From Loxodes magnus (taxonomy: Eukaryota > Ciliophora > Karyorelictea > Loxodida > Loxodidae): a stretch of 64,000 bases of DNA. Of this stretch, positions 10,922-25,803 are shown one piece after another. The stretch's first letter is position 1. The number at the start of each line of letters is the position of its first letter. The DNA is taken from contig CAMPDV010000004.1 in assembly GCA_946699065.1 (NCBI GenBank), positions 310,001 through 374,000 on the forward strand, written 5' to 3'. The position numbers and the translations under genes were made by a program. The notes under the pieces are model-generated. The model was not told where the DNA came from. It ran no database searches and saw only the letters and a program-made list of their open reading frames with translations.

Positions 10922-11464
10922 TCAGTAAAAGAGGGAAAAATCAACCTTTGTGAGAGTTGGTTAAAGAGATTCCAATAAAAAGGTCAAATATTATTTCTCC
11001 AACAATTGTATCTTTTCTTAACTCGTTCTCTGAATGACTTGAAAAGTTTAGGTATTTTCTTCCTTTGATTCACTAATTTACTCAGTATCAAGCTTTAAAT
11101 CAGACTTTCAGTATCTAATTTTTTAATTTTACTTGTTTCTAACGTAAATTTCATTATCTTCCAGTTAAGTAATATTTCCCTCCAACCTTTAAGTCTAAAG
11201 TTCATGCTTATTCAAATAAAATTCTTCTTAGTAATGCCATTCATTGCTATTTTATCTTTCCTATGCCTTGCTTCCTACACAAGAATCTTCTTACACAACT
11301 TGAATTTTTTTTAATTCTATCAAAGGCTTAACCTCATTTTTGATTTATTGATGCAGAAATAGCTTCTGACTGTTGTTAGTGTTATAGTAATAAACATGGA
11401 AAAAGAAAGCAGTGATAGCATAAAAAAGAATGAAGATTCAGTATTATTTAGTAATTCTTTCCAT
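10922..11464 (-). CDS. Probable type II membrane protein, 180 aa
   Basis: MERITKQYWIFILFYAITAF gives an N-terminal signal-anchor helix. It is followed by a charged, probably coiled region (QEEFYLNKHELQTQRLEGN, TQLEDNEIYV). The end is a TGA after VDFSLFY. The frame is open throughout and has coding-like Glu/Gln/Asn content. Its first 69 nt overlap, antisense, the start of the plus-strand ORF at 11396, so one of the two starts is probably wrong. Confidence 0.45.
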
Positions 11465-12460
11465 TTAATTATCAATTGCTTTTACACTTTATCTTTATTA
11501 CTAAAGTCTATTTACCTTTAATTAAGAAAGAATCCTTCTATATCATAGTGACGCTATTTAGCAACCTTTGTATCACTAAAAGAAGCATGCACCGTTGCTT
11601 AAGGAATCATCGCTTATACTGATAGTTAGAAATTTAAGCTAACTTCAAAAAACTTTCAGTGCTAAGCTTATTTAACAAATTTTCTTTCGCTTTTGATTTG
11701 CTTATATTTTGAAGGACCAAAGACTTTCTATAATAAAGCAGTAATCAAAATTAATAGAGAGCAGGTATAAAATAGTAAGTTTATAGCAGCAGAATTGATT
11801 TAATTAGAAAGAAAGTATTTCTATGATAAGGCTATTTCTTTAGTAATTAAGCCTGAAACTATAATTATTAGGAGCATTTTATATCAAGATTGGCAAATAA
11901 GTCATCTTAAAATTAGATCCAGTTGATTAGTCACTATTATACTCTTTGATCGAAGGGCATCAGTTGAAAAGACTATGAATTAAATTTACAGAGATAGCCA
12001 AAAATAAAGAATTAATATTATTATTCATAAGATACTAGATATTCTATACCCTACATTAATAGTACTAGGTTATTATGTAAGTAACTACTTTATAGTTTTA
12101 CATCTGTGTTTATATAAGCGCTCTACTATATATATTTAGATATCTGAATAACAATCAGTTAGCTTTAATACCTACTGATTTTTAAACTAATATGATATCA
12201 TCATTTGCATATGTCAAACTTTACATCTTAGTATTGAAAGGAGGTTGAATTTGTTATGGAGATATTTTCTAACTTTCTGAAATTAACATGAGACTGAATA
12301 TGAGGTAAATAGGGAAATAGGCTTTTGGTTGAGATTGAATTATCTATTATTTCCATAGATTCATTAATTAAAGCAGTTAATATCATTCCTTCTAGGTGTA
12401 TTTTAGAAAATGAACATAAGGATTTAATTTCCTATTTAGTAGCAGGGAGAAATAGAATGA
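11396..12460 (+). CDS. Weak ORF, about 354 aa
   Basis: Starts MEKESSDSIKKNEDSVLFSN. For about 220 residues the composition is protein-like (KTFYNKAVIKINREQVQNSK, DKAISLVIKPETIIIRSIL), with scattered hydrophobic helices. Further on the frame stays open but becomes less convincing. Several in-frame TGAs exist and the end given is one of them. Function unknown. It may extend to the convergent surface-protein gene. Confidence 0.3.
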
Positions 12461-12819
12461 TCCTATAACTAATAGAAATAGCTACTATAATAAGAGACAC
12501 TTTAAAACGTGATCTATTATATTAGTATCTGCTTGTAATAGTAGATCGAAATTACTTAAAATGAAATGATCACACATATATTGATAGTTTATAGTATTTT
12601 TGGCACATTAGAATAACTCCAAGATACTATAAATAATAAGCATTTTATATTTAGATGCTCAAATGAATACTTAACCCTTTTAATCATACCTTAGTTTATG
12701 GGAAATCTTAAAGAGTATGAAAAAGAGAAAATAAAGAATAGAAAGGAGCTAGGATATGCAATTAAGACACAAATTATTATTAATTAACTTAAAATAAAAT
12801 AATAATATATGCTTATTTC

Positions 12820-15800
12820 TCAAAGAACTATTAGAAAAACCATACTTAGATATACTAGATAAGCTCCGTCCTTTTCTTCGTTTTCGTTGTTTGAATCTTC
12901 ATTTGGCATTTTTAAGGTTAAAATATGAGTTCGAATAGGATCTGAATAGTCGAAATAGTAACCTGCGTCCCCTGCTTGTCCTGATACTGCATAGACAGAA
13001 TAGTTTGTCAATTCTGTAAGCCCTTGAATTAAAACTTAGGCAATACCATCTATGAAATCACCAATTCCATTACCATCTGTAGGCTATAAATTCTTTTAAA
13101 TACCCAAAACAATTTCCTTCTAATCAAGTGCTACTTAATCATTTTAAGCGTTTAAAACAGAGACGAAAAGAGTACCTGATCCATAAGCTGAAACATTAAT
13201 AAGATTTCATTATGCTTCTACAGTTAAGTTGAGTAGAATAGGCGTTTATTACAGTATTTATTCATAAGTTGTATTTTAATTGTATGTCAAAGAATTAACT
13301 CCATAAGGCTTTAGAGATCTGTATAGTTCTTCTTCACAATTTTTGCAATTTTGTGGTAAATGAAATTAAATAACCTCTTTAGGCGACATAGTAGAATTTC
13401 CTGAAATATCAGGGAAAAATAAAAATGTGATGTCATATTTTACTTGTTACAGCCTTCGATTTCTATTTTCCTTTTAATCCTTATATAATTACCTTCCTAT
13501 ATACTTATAGTTCTATTGCTTATTCCTCTTTTCTTCAAATGGTAAATCTTCTTTTACTCCATCTCTATAAATCTAAACATACTAAATCCTTTCAGCATCT
13601 CACTCGAATGATTATGCAACTGAATCTAAAACACTTTAACCTATTTAAGCATCTATTTCAAAAATAGTTCCATAAATTTCTAATCCTAAAGCTGCTGGTT
13701 TATCTTCTGGCTAAGTTACGAAGTCTATTGATACTAGTTATGAATCTTTATTTGCTTAGTTAGTTAAACCAACATATAAGTAATAATGTGTATCTGGCCA
13801 TAGACCTTTAATTTAGAAAGTTAAATCATAATCATCAGCTGATATTTCTGCTCCAACAATTTTATCCTTTAAATGCTTAGTATATTCTTGCCATTAATAA
13901 CTGGTATAATTACTCAAAAGGAATCTCATTGTTGGAGTAGAGTTAGTTGGGCCTTAATATTCATCTTAAAACAAAATACTTTTTACCATTTCTTTTAGTG
14001 TTTCTGTAGAATCTGGTGCTTCTTCATTATTTGAAATTGTCATTCACCAAATTCATCCTGCTTGGTCAGGCGACACAGTCACTTTAGATACTCCATATTA
14101 AGTGACGCCAGATAGCGTAATTTTTTCTGAAAGTGAAGGAGTATTCAAGCTAGAGGAAGTGATAGTAGTGTATACAATTTCTTCTTTTAGTAGTTTAAAA
14201 GAATATGAATCAACTGAACGAAGTTCCATCTGCACAACGATTTCTTCATCATATTTGTATTAATCATCAACATATATTATAAACTTCTTCCTTTACTCCC
14301 ATTTCTGAAATTCAATAGGATTCTCATTAAAATATACACCTTCATCGCTTGAAAACTTGATATTTATTCCAGATGCAGGAGATCTAGATAATACAATCCA
14401 CACTGGATAAGAGACAGATCCAGGAATAACCGTTAATGTTTTCACTTCTTTTTCTACAGAAATAGTAGCTTTGTTCTCTTCAGTTAGTTATAGGACTAGG
14501 ACAGAAGTATTCTAAATCTAGGCATAGATCGAGGGAGGATCTTATTCCATTTTTTTCCATTCGATCAGCTTCTACTAAGGTATTTCACTTTGAAGAGAAT
14601 AAATCCTAAATGCGGTTTGGTACTCATTTTTTAAAAGCTGGTTACCTTTCTAAGGCCAGTCTACATAGTTGGCTAATGAGTTAAATCTAATATAGTCAGC
14701 TACACATAACTAATTTTAACTCTCAGTCGTAATAAAATAGTCATCTGATTATTATCCAGGTACTACCTTTATAGGATTAGTTATATCAACTAAGTTACCA
14801 TACTTATCACGAACGAACAACAATTTTTTACCCTTCTTTAAAATGAAATACCCATTATGGGTATCAAAGTAAGTAGAATAGTCGTATAATAAAGTATCAG
14901 ATGATATGAACTGAATTTAAATTTTATCAGTAAAATATCCGAAGTTATTCTGATCATATCCTTGATAAGTAATATAAGGATTTGGAATCTATTTTAGCCA
15001 TAGACTATAAATCTAGTTTTATTCCAGAGAAATGCTGCTTGACAAATTAGCCACTAATGTATTACCTGTCACATCTATAGAGTAATTTGCTTAGCATTTT
15101 TATATGCCTTCCACTTGCTGGCCATTATAAAACAAAGAGCAGTTAGTTGTAAAATTCTTTTTAGAGGCGTCAATCAAAAATTGTTAGGGAAACTTCACAA
15201 ATAACTAATGATTGTCTTGCACAAAGTCTAATTTATCATAGACGGTAAAGTTAATATAGTAATCTGATAAATTCCCTAAAAATGGATTTGAAACTTATAA
15301 AGTAGTTATTTAGATTTAAGAATCAGGCTTTGATTTTAATCCCACTGCTCCAAATACAAATCTTTAAGGAGCATATGAAGTATTATTATAAATGTTCATA
15401 TATATGCTAAAGGAATTCACATCAGGGTTTATTATATTGTAGAGATATAACTTAAAACTACCTGTTAATTAATTTGCGTCAGTATACTCAAAATTTACAC
15501 ATCACTGCTTCACAAAGCATAGTGATTTTATCTATGTCTTATCGTTTTCCAAGGTACATGGGATATAAGGAGGACTTCCAGTTACTTCTAGAGAATCTCC
15601 GACAAAATAGTCAAATAAATCGGTAGGAAATTGAATTTAAATTAAGGATTTGAAAGAAATTTCAGAAGACATCTTTCACTGTAATGTGTAGGAAGCTCTT
15701 TCACCCATATTTAAGGGATAAATTGCTATTTACCCAAGACCATTTTCCAAGGCTTATTAGTAAATATCAGGAAGTGAAAACTTAATTTGCTATATAACAT

Positions 15801-18800
15801 TGTTTATTTTTGCTTGGGTTAGCTATAATTCAGCAAAATAAGTTATGCTCGTATTCTAGATTTTAACAGTTCTTAGGAAAGTGATTTACAGTTATTTCGA
15901 TTTTTAAGCATGCTCAGCAAGCGTAAAATATAAAGATTCAGTAGTTTATCTGCAGTTTATAAAGTTAAAATCCGCAATACATTGTTGTTTACTTTGAGCG
16001 TAGTAATTTTTTGGTAGTTTAATTTAGATTTAAGTCCCTTAAATTAAAGACACTGCTGTTACAAAGTTAAACTTAATGTCGCTGAACTCTGATTCACTGC
16101 TATCTTACAAGTTAGCTGGCAATATTTCAGACTTTATAACAGGAATTATAGTTATGGGAGTTAAAATACCTGTGACTTTATCTATAGAAATGTGACTACA
16201 AGTATTTTTACCTATTTCACATTAGTAAATTATGACTCCGTTTTTTGTTTGATTATAGATGTTTATTGAGTTGATCATTTGAACATTTGAAAACTACTAC
16301 AATTCATTGTTTATTAAAAAGGCAAAATCTAATTTGATTGTAGATTAAGCAATCCAAGGTCCACATTAAGGAAGGAGAACCTTTAGACCTTCAATTATTG
16401 ATGTGCTACAATCTTAATGAAAGGCATAGAGCGGTTCATAGACCATAGGAAGATTTTTTAAAATATTGATCTATAGTAGACTACCTTCACCTACATATAC
16501 ACTTCCTAGTTGTATTTCTAACTTTACTTAATAATAGCCAGGAAAATTGAATTCAGTCTAGCTAAGACTTACATCTTCAAATTTTTCTCCTACAGTTTGT
16601 GTGTTAAATGAATCATTTGTGTAGCTTCCATCTCCTTCCTGTCAATTTCCACAAACAGATCACATATAACCTTTTGCATTCGTTAAATTTGAAGAAAATA
16701 GGGATCTAAACTCTCATTATATCAAAGAATCCATTTAAATTACTGCTTAAATATTACTTGCAAGAATTCCAGTATAACTCACATTCTGATACTGAAATAG
16801 CCAAATATCTTCAATCGCCAATATTTCAGCTGCCATTTTTAGTTCACTTTGATATTCTTATCACATTCAGTTAGGAGGAAGTATGGTAAAGCAGAAAGAG
16901 CCAATATCCAATTATATCATTGATACGAAGTTTAAATTAAAGTCAACCAAATCATTCATTTTAAAGGGGTTTTTTCCAGTATACAAACTGCAGTTATTGC
17001 AATTATAATAAGACTAATTTCCCTATTGACTTGGTCCATTATAGTTTCCTCCCAGCTTTAAATATAGTTACTTATATCCATCTTCAATGGAGAAAAATTC
17101 AGCATAGCAAGTTAATGGTAAATACTCAGTGAATGAAGGTTATATAGGTAAGATACCGTAGTAAGTTTTCTCTACATCGTATGTTTAGGAAGAAGTGACA
17201 TACCATCCTTAAGATATTCCTTCTTCTGCCTCTTTTACTCAGACTTTTGGTTTTTTTTCATATCCATTAGCCTTGACAGTTCCTAAAGCTTAAGCTATAG
17301 AAATAGGATAATTTAATATTTAATTGTCTGGCATTCCAAAATTAGCCTTGAAAATATCATACTAAGAGTTTTAAGCAAATAAAATCTTGTCTTCACAATA
17401 AATTGCCATATATACTTAGGAACTTTCAGTATAAGCTGGAATTGAAGGATCGTAATACAGTTTTCCTTCTTGGATTTCTCAGTCTGATTTTTATGGCAAT
17501 GTAACTTGAAAGTATAAAATATCAAAGTTATACTAAAGACCTGTTGTAGTCATTTTAGATATTTACTACTACTTCCCTAAGTTTATCAAATTAAAGCAGG
17601 AATTAGTTTCATTGCAGGCATAATTTCCATCATTCTTATCTCCTGGTACTTTCAAGTCATAAAACCCACAGAATAAATATTATTTTATAATGGTATCTGA
17701 GTTTACTGCTTTTAAAACTTCAGAGATACAAATTTCATAATTGAAAGCAGTTGATTCAATAGGGATGAATTTGGGTAAAAAGGAGAGAAGACTTCCGTTT
17801 ATGATGTTGTCCTATTCTATCTATGAGATATATACTGTATTTTTCAGTAAATTGTTTCCATTCTTCCATTTTGAAAAGACATAGTTTTCTTACACTTAGC
17901 AACTAGATGCGCTCTAACCTTTTGTAGTTGTGTAAAAATCATAGTTCGTGCATTAAATTGGTAGTCCATTTTTGAAATCAAACATATTGATGCTCATTAG
18001 CATATAGAAGTTGAGCTCTTAATCGTATCCTTTTTCACCTTTATTACAGTTTTCTTAGCAAGTAAATTTATGTATTTGCGAAGTTCCAGCAACACTTTCT
18101 CCTGATCTAGCTCCTACGCTTCAATTGCTAAGTTCCCAATTTTAATCAACTCCCACGTAATTCTTAATATTACTACTGGTGTAAATGAAGTTTTTACTTT
18201 CTGAGATGGTGTAGTTGATGCTTTATGAGGTATAAGCAAATACTGTGATTTTTTGGAAACATCCTTTGTCTCTCTACTTAACTTACGCTCTCACTCGTAA
18301 ATAAGAAGATTATGTTGTTTCTTAAAACCCATATACTTATATGAAGTCACCAAAGTACCTACACATAACTCTAGGTCTATATTTCTCAGGCGTTAAGCTA
18401 TCAACTACGATACACTTTTCATATTCTCCAGGTTTGGGTTACTCAGTTCTAACTATTTGATTGTTTTAAAGTTTCACAAATGAAAGGCCAAAATTTGAAC
18501 GTAGCTAAATCTCAATGAGAGATCCTTAAGTCATAGGTTATGCGATAGTTAAAACATAATCAACGAATATCATAGTTCCATTAGGTACTATATTGTCTTT
18601 TAGTACTTAAAATTTCTATCTATTAGTTATTTCGCACTTTCCTTATATATCATCAGAAGGTAAAATAAAACTACTAGGAGTTGCAGTAATTTCTTGCTAT
18701 TATAGGATAGTTAAAGGTCCTCCTTCATATGTTTTACTTATAGTTTTAACTATAAAAGTAGCATTTTTGAGTGAATAAGGAGGGTTTATGATGTTTGTAA

Positions 18801-19887
18801 TATTGATGTTTATTTAGGGCTTCTTTATTTTGTCTATGTATATTTCCTTGCTAATTCCTTCTATTATCACTAAGTTTCTGTCACTTTTGCAGTCTAACTG
18901 AAAATGAGCATAATTTAGACTCCTTTTATCAGCAGGGACATAATAAGGATCGTAATTTCCTTAGAGAATGTTGTTTTCTCCGTTAGGATAGGAGAAGCAT
19001 TTGATTTCACCTGTTAAATTGAAAATGCTAGGGAAGTATATGTATATTTTATCTCCAGGGTATAGATTAGTCCCTAGCACTACTTCTACATAAAGCTAAG
19101 ATTACTGGTTTACTCTGTTAAATTATTCTTAGATTTTAACAGAAGAAGATGAAAAAGAAGTAGGTGCTGGCATAAAAGCCACCTTACCAAAGTGATAATT
19201 CATGTCTATTATTCGTTGAGAATTCTACTCAATAGTTTAAAGTTTGAAGTTTGAAGTGGATTTTACGTTGGATGGATTTTTCACGTTTTAGATATAAGCT
19301 ACATAACAGCCTCCCTTTTTAAAATAAGGTACTGTAAAGTTCTGCAGGCTTGTCGAAGACTGTGATACAGAATCGCTAAATTCGTTAGGAAATTAGAATG
19401 AAATTCATTATTTCCAAGTTTGACTTTGAGTAGTAAGTCTTCTTCTAAAAGTTCCTTCAATAGGTTTAGTTGGGGGGCTAACATCTTCTACATAAGTAGG
19501 AATGTACATTGTTTCATCGATTTCTTTCGCTTTTTAAGGATTTTCGGGGAATTTTTATTACTCAGAAAGTCATAAATTATATTAATCCATATCTGCTTCT
19601 AGTGGAAACTCATCCCAGTCATAAGGTTAATCAAACACATCAAAGTTATTAGTTATTTACTTATCCTATGTAAGGTATTCAGGTGCATTTTAATCAGGGT
19701 GATCAAGTTTGAAAATGAATTTGTATCTAGAAGTTAATCCCACGTTTGTGTATTGAGGTATAATAGCATCAGGCGTTCATTACTCATCACAATACGTAAT
19801 TCTTCCAATTTCACTTTCTTGGTTTACTTCTCAAGACATAGTGAAGATAGAGAAGATTAGAAGTCTCCATAGTATTAAGCTTATCAT
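12820..19887 (-). CDS. Giant secreted or GPI-anchored surface protein, 2,355 aa
   Basis: A single intron-free frame of 7,068 nt. It begins with a signal-peptide-like MISLILWRLLIFSIFTMSW. About 2,300 residues of beta-rich, Ser/Thr/Asn/Gly/Pro-containing sequence follow, with few cysteines. The end is ENEEKDGAYLVYLSMVFLIVL, a short acidic stretch plus a terminal hydrophobic tail with no cytosolic residues, as in GPI-anchored proteins. One stretch near the C-terminus (GLWPDTHYYLYVGLTN) resembles a fibronectin-III or other Ig-like strand pair; other regions suggest repeated beta-sandwich units without clear sequence repeats. About 17 Trp are written TGA, the last some 390 nt before the stop. It probably belongs to the ciliate cell surface or cilia, but the exact family is not recognised. 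Confidence 0.85.
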
Positions 19888-20127
19888 TTTAAGAATCTCT
19901 ATTTGATTATAATTAGCCTTTTAATTAAAAAACTCTACTTTAAATTCTGAAATTTAACTAACTAACTGTAATTTCTTATTATCTTAGAAATATAATTAGT
20001 TACACTACTTTCAAATGGCTGCCTATGCTATGCTTTACTTATTTTATTCTTATCTATTGAGTCTAAACTTCTTAATCAAAGGGCTATTAATAAGGAGCTA
20101 TGCAGGCTAAGATTGCTGTTTTATGAT
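19888..20127. other. Upstream region of the surface-protein gene
   Basis: AT-rich gap before the ATG at 19887. It presumably holds the promoter of the surface-protein gene. No motif stands out. Confidence 0.3.
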
Positions 20128-20742
20128 ATGAATAAGAAAATAAAACTGTTATGCTAGATATTGGACTAGATATATGAAAAGAACTTAGTGGTATTGCTTA
20201 ATGGTTAATCTCTATTTAGGAGGAATAGAAAGTATAGCAGTGTATATAGATACCTATTTCTACTTTAAGAGATAGAAAATCGAAGATACTGATTAAGAGC
20301 TAATTACTTTTTGAAACTACTAAGTACTAAAATTTCTTCTCTTGCACTATAAATAAAACTCTACTGGCTTAGTTTTTAAAAAGGGTTGCTCTTTTTGAAT
20401 AACTTGCCAAATTTCATTAGAAAAAAGAGCAATTTAGAGGTAAAAGCTAAACAAATGATCAATGGAATTATAAATAAACTACATTATAGTTAGTTTTATA
20501 TGGCTACAAAAGAATAGACATTCAATATATTTTAGAAGATTTGTAGTATTTGTAAAAAGCTACTTAAGTAGGAATTGTCAGTCTTTATAGTATCTTAAAT
20601 ACATAAAGTATCTGCAACTTTATCTCATTCTATTTAATACCAAGGCATATCCTACTTTATATCAGATTTATAAGAAAAGATAAGGAAACCCGTGAAAGTT
20701 AATATAATTAAATTTATGCATTAAAAGAAAGAAAAAAAATGA
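20128..20742 (+). CDS. Weak ORF, 204 aa, basic
   Basis: ATG to TGA in one frame: MNKKIKLLCQILDQIYEKN through mixed hydrophobic and basic sequence (FIRKKSNLEVKAKQMINGII, ICKKLLKQELSVFIV) to FMHQKKEKK. It has no domain or signal peptide. The charge distribution is somewhat better than in neighbouring spacer, but such frames can arise by chance under this code. Confidence 0.3.
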
Positions 20743-22129
20743 AAAGCAAAGGTTGAGAAATTACCTTAATGTCTTTAAAGGTTTATTATCACTTCCATAT
20801 TCAGTTTTATATGATCAAAGATGAACTCCTCCTATATATCTAGTAAATAAAAATAAGCAAGACTGACACTAATTATAGATCCTAATTTATATACTAATAA
20901 AACCAAAATAAATAGCTTAGAACACTTGAAAGCAGCTGCAAGGCTAATTAAGTGTATAATACTATTAGATAAGCTATGTAGTTATAGCTTGAGTTTAGTA
21001 TTCTACCTCAGTAGAACTTTGTATTAAGCAAGTAACTATTTTGATGATATAAGTAAAATTACATCTAAGATATTTAAATTCTAATAGGATATCTATTTAA
21101 AGCTGCAATCCTTTTACCTCATTTAAAGCTTTATTAGCATGAAATAGTGAAAAAATGATTTAAATTACCATCTCTCATTTTAGCAGTTTATAGAAATCTA
21201 GCTAAATTTCATAAATTTAGCAAACGTAGGTGATTTTAGATAATCACTTGCTTAAGAATTTGAAAAGTCTATAATTAAGTTGATAAAGATTAAATAGCTA
21301 GATCCTGTCAATAAATAAATAGAATTAGCAAAAGAAAGTAACTTATTTATGCGTTGAATTAGCTAGTTTTTGTATTTAATAGAGGGAAATAAAACTTAAT
21401 TTAAAGTAGTATCCTAAAACATAAACATTTAAAGGACTAGAAAACATACAAAGCATATTTATTACTTTTTGTCAAAAGCATAGTTTAAATATAATCTAGA
21501 TAAGGTATGTTAAAACATCTTTATCTTCTTTACTAAGAAATGAGAAAGAGAAGCAAGAAAGACTATTTAATTTCTTTTATATGGTTTTTGAAAATTAATT
21601 ATCATAATAACCATTTCTGGTAGCCTGATGCTTTATTGATCTAATATTTTGAGAGTGATCAAGTGATGGATATTCTGTATAATAACTAAGTATTTAATAA
21701 GAGTTAAAATCATCTAGTATTAAACTAGATGAGATTGAGTAGCTTGTCTTAAAGAAACTGATGAAATGCTTATCTAACTAAAAGTGCTCTTCTTAAGTTA
21801 GTAGAGATCAGTTCCATAGAAACCATTATTTTTCTTATAATATCAAAGTACTGTAAATTTTAGCTTATTTTAATCTGACATAATGAGATATATATTAAGA
21901 TCTACTAAAATACTACTTTTCTCAAGAAAAGACTTAAGAAGTTAAATTTAAGATATACCTACATTAATGGTCATAGAGCGATGATTTTATATTAGTGTTA
22001 ACAAGCGAAGTATGAAAATGCAAGTGGTTTGAAATAGAAGATAAGAGGATTTTTTTTCTTGTGTTTCATAGAATTAAATTAAAGTTTATTTTCAAAACTT
22101 GATTGAATTTTAAAAATTAATAAAAGGAA
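20743..22129. other. AT-rich spacer upstream of the MAP kinase
   Basis: About 1.4 kb without a frame that I can support. It contains many short direct and inverted AT words but no obvious tandem array or mobile element. The MAP-kinase promoter should lie in its last part. Confidence 0.4.
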
Positions 22130-23245
<1,116 letters not shown>

Positions 23246-23958
23246 TGACATTTATTTTAATCTAACTTTCGATATTTCCTAACCTTTTTCTAATATTTAT
23301 TATTACTCTTTATTCTATATCAGCTTCTACCTTATAATACCATAGCAGAAAGTTACCATTAAGAAATTTCTCTCTCTACACAACTAATCTCTATTTTACC
23401 TTTCCATCATTTAAAAACTCAATAACTGATGTTCTATTAATTTCCAATCTAACCTTAGATACTAATCTAATAATATTTCCACTTATCTTTATTTCTTTAT
23501 TAATCAAATTACTATTAATTTAATATAATCTTAGTAAAACAACTAATCTTCACTAATCAGAATCGTTATTATATTATTACTTTTCTGCATTATTAGAGTA
23601 AGTAACCTCCTCTTTAAAACGAATATACCAATTTATATTCTCAAGATTTACTCTATTGTATTATCAAAGATTACTTTATATACTTAATTGGAGTAAAAAA
23701 CCCTTTTTAAGATATTAATATATTTATCAATGTTATATTACTAGGATCCTTAGATAATCCTATGAACACAAGCTTATTAATTAGATTAGTAATATCTACA
23801 AACAAATACCTATTACATTATTCAAGTCTAAGTTAGTATGTAAATAATCATTGGATAGTGTTAAAACATTTAACTGTTTTACTTTTGATTGCTATCTTAT
23901 ATTTAGAATGGAGTATTTATTAAGAGAATCAAGTTAAATATAAACTTCAAAGTTTAGC
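23246..23958. other. Spacer between convergent genes
   Basis: 713 nt of pyrimidine-rich, AT-rich sequence between the MAP-kinase stop and the lipase stop. It presumably holds both 3' untranslated ends. No gene seen. Confidence 0.5.
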
Positions 23959-25803
23959 TCATGCTTTTGCTAAAGCTGGTAAATCCTTCTCGTTTATTTC
24001 TATAAAATTATCCTTTTTCAAGTTGAATAGATCTTAAAGCATATCGGCTGGAATTTCTACTGTTGATTAAACATTTTCTATATCTAGAATGACTTAAAAG
24101 TTCAGTCATCCATGAGGAAAGCCTTCAAATACTTTTAGCATCACATCTCTTTTATGATCGACCAGCACTTTCATAAACCTAAACGAATCATCTTCTATTG
24201 GATCTAAATTGCCTACTAAAAGCCTTGTTGGAGGAAATTAACTTAATATTTCAGATTCTGCTACATGCATAGCGCAGTAGCAATTCTTTCCAGGGTCGAC
24301 ATCTACTCCACCGAAATACGCTTCATGACACATTTCTAAAAAAGTGTAGGAAATTACAGGGTCTGTTAGGCTTAAAAAAAGACTTCTACTCAAATAATAC
24401 CTGTATAAGTTAAGAGCAGAATAGCACAAAAGCACTCCATCTGGAATCCTTTATTTTGTTCTAATTGCATGTATAGTGACTCCACAAGATAGATTACCAC
24501 CTGCACTATCTCCTGCAATAACAATTTATGAAGCATTGATTCCTAATTATTGCTAAGCATAATTCACTATTCACAAATAAGCTTATCAACAGTCATTCAG
24601 TCCACATGGAAATTTAGATTCAGGAGACAGCCTATAATCAACTGAAATAACTATAGCATCTAATTTTTAAGCTCACTTTAGTAGATAATGTACTTAGCCG
24701 GCAGACGAGAAAGTAATGAAACCTCCACCATGCATATGCAAAATAATCTTTGTTGCAAGCTTCTATTTTTATTAGTTAGGAAAACAAGAAAAGTTTTCTT
24801 ATTCATCAACTTAAAATAAAGGAATATCAGTTATTACCCTTATCTAAACATACTCTGGATCGTATTAGAACTTAAAGTGCGTTTCTTTATGTCTTATTGC
24901 GTTTTTTTCTTCCTATGCATTATCAAAAAGTCTTGGGATTCAAATTAGTTAATTAGTAGTTATCTTTTCGCTTCTCATGTCATGTATAAACTTAGTCACA
25001 GGATTATCTTGATATTCTCTAGTTAACTTAAGGTAACTGTCAACTCAAACTTCAGTTGAATGAACATTGTGCACAGTAAGAGCACTTTGCTTATTCTGTA
25101 AAAAGTGGATCATTTTTATAGGAAAAATTAAAGTTTTTTTTCAGTCAGATTCTTCTTATTGAGATCTTCAATATGCAGCTGAAATAGAACTTCCAAATTC
25201 AATTAGTGTGTTATAAGCCTGCTAAACGTTTTGTGGATCTGCAATAGTGGCTATTTAAAAATAATTCCTATAAGGATCTCATTTGCTATGCTATTTAGGA
25301 TAATACATTAAATCTTCTGGATCTGCTTCATAAATTCCTTTCATGCAGTTACAAATAGATTATATTCTCGCTCTTTCCACTTCAAGATTCATAAATTAAG
25401 CTTATGTTTCAAGTTTTTAAGTCTAAATCTACTCTATAATTTCAATTGTTTTACTCAAACTTGTAATTATGGCTTTGATTGTAAGCTTGTATGCATAGAA
25501 GTTATACTTTTCAGTCTAAATTATTCTGCTTATCTCTAGCAAATGTTCACTTAATATATTTAGTGTTTCGTCTATTTCTTGAATCATGTACTTAATTAGC
25601 TAGACCATAGACATATTTTGCTTACATAGACTGATTAAATCATCTAATCTCTAGAACAAGTAGAATGCTTATTATAGCCTATTCTCAATATTCTCCTGCA
25701 TTTTTTATTTAGTAAGTATTTTTAATTAAAGCATTTTTAGTTCCACGTATCTAACTTTATTGAGCAAATCAATTTCTTTATTTACAGATTAAGCTTGCTT
25801 CAT
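23959..25803 (-). CDS. Hormone-sensitive-lipase-like alpha/beta hydrolase, 614 aa
   Basis: The C-terminal half carries the hallmarks of the HSL family of ester hydrolases: oxyanion motif MHGGGFIT, nucleophile elbow VIAGDSAGGNLSCG, acid in VGNLDPIEDD and catalytic His in FPHGWLNF (its Trp is TGA). The N-terminal half (about residues 1-300) is helical and charged, like the HSL N-terminal domain, with SWRSQ- and WDPYRN-like Trp positions written TGA. It probably hydrolyses acylglycerols or other lipid esters in the cytosol or on lipid droplets. The open frame continues some 150 nt upstream of the chosen ATG without another ATG, so the start is uncertain (25701 is a shorter alternative). The stop TGA directly follows LPALAKA. 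Confidence 0.88.
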
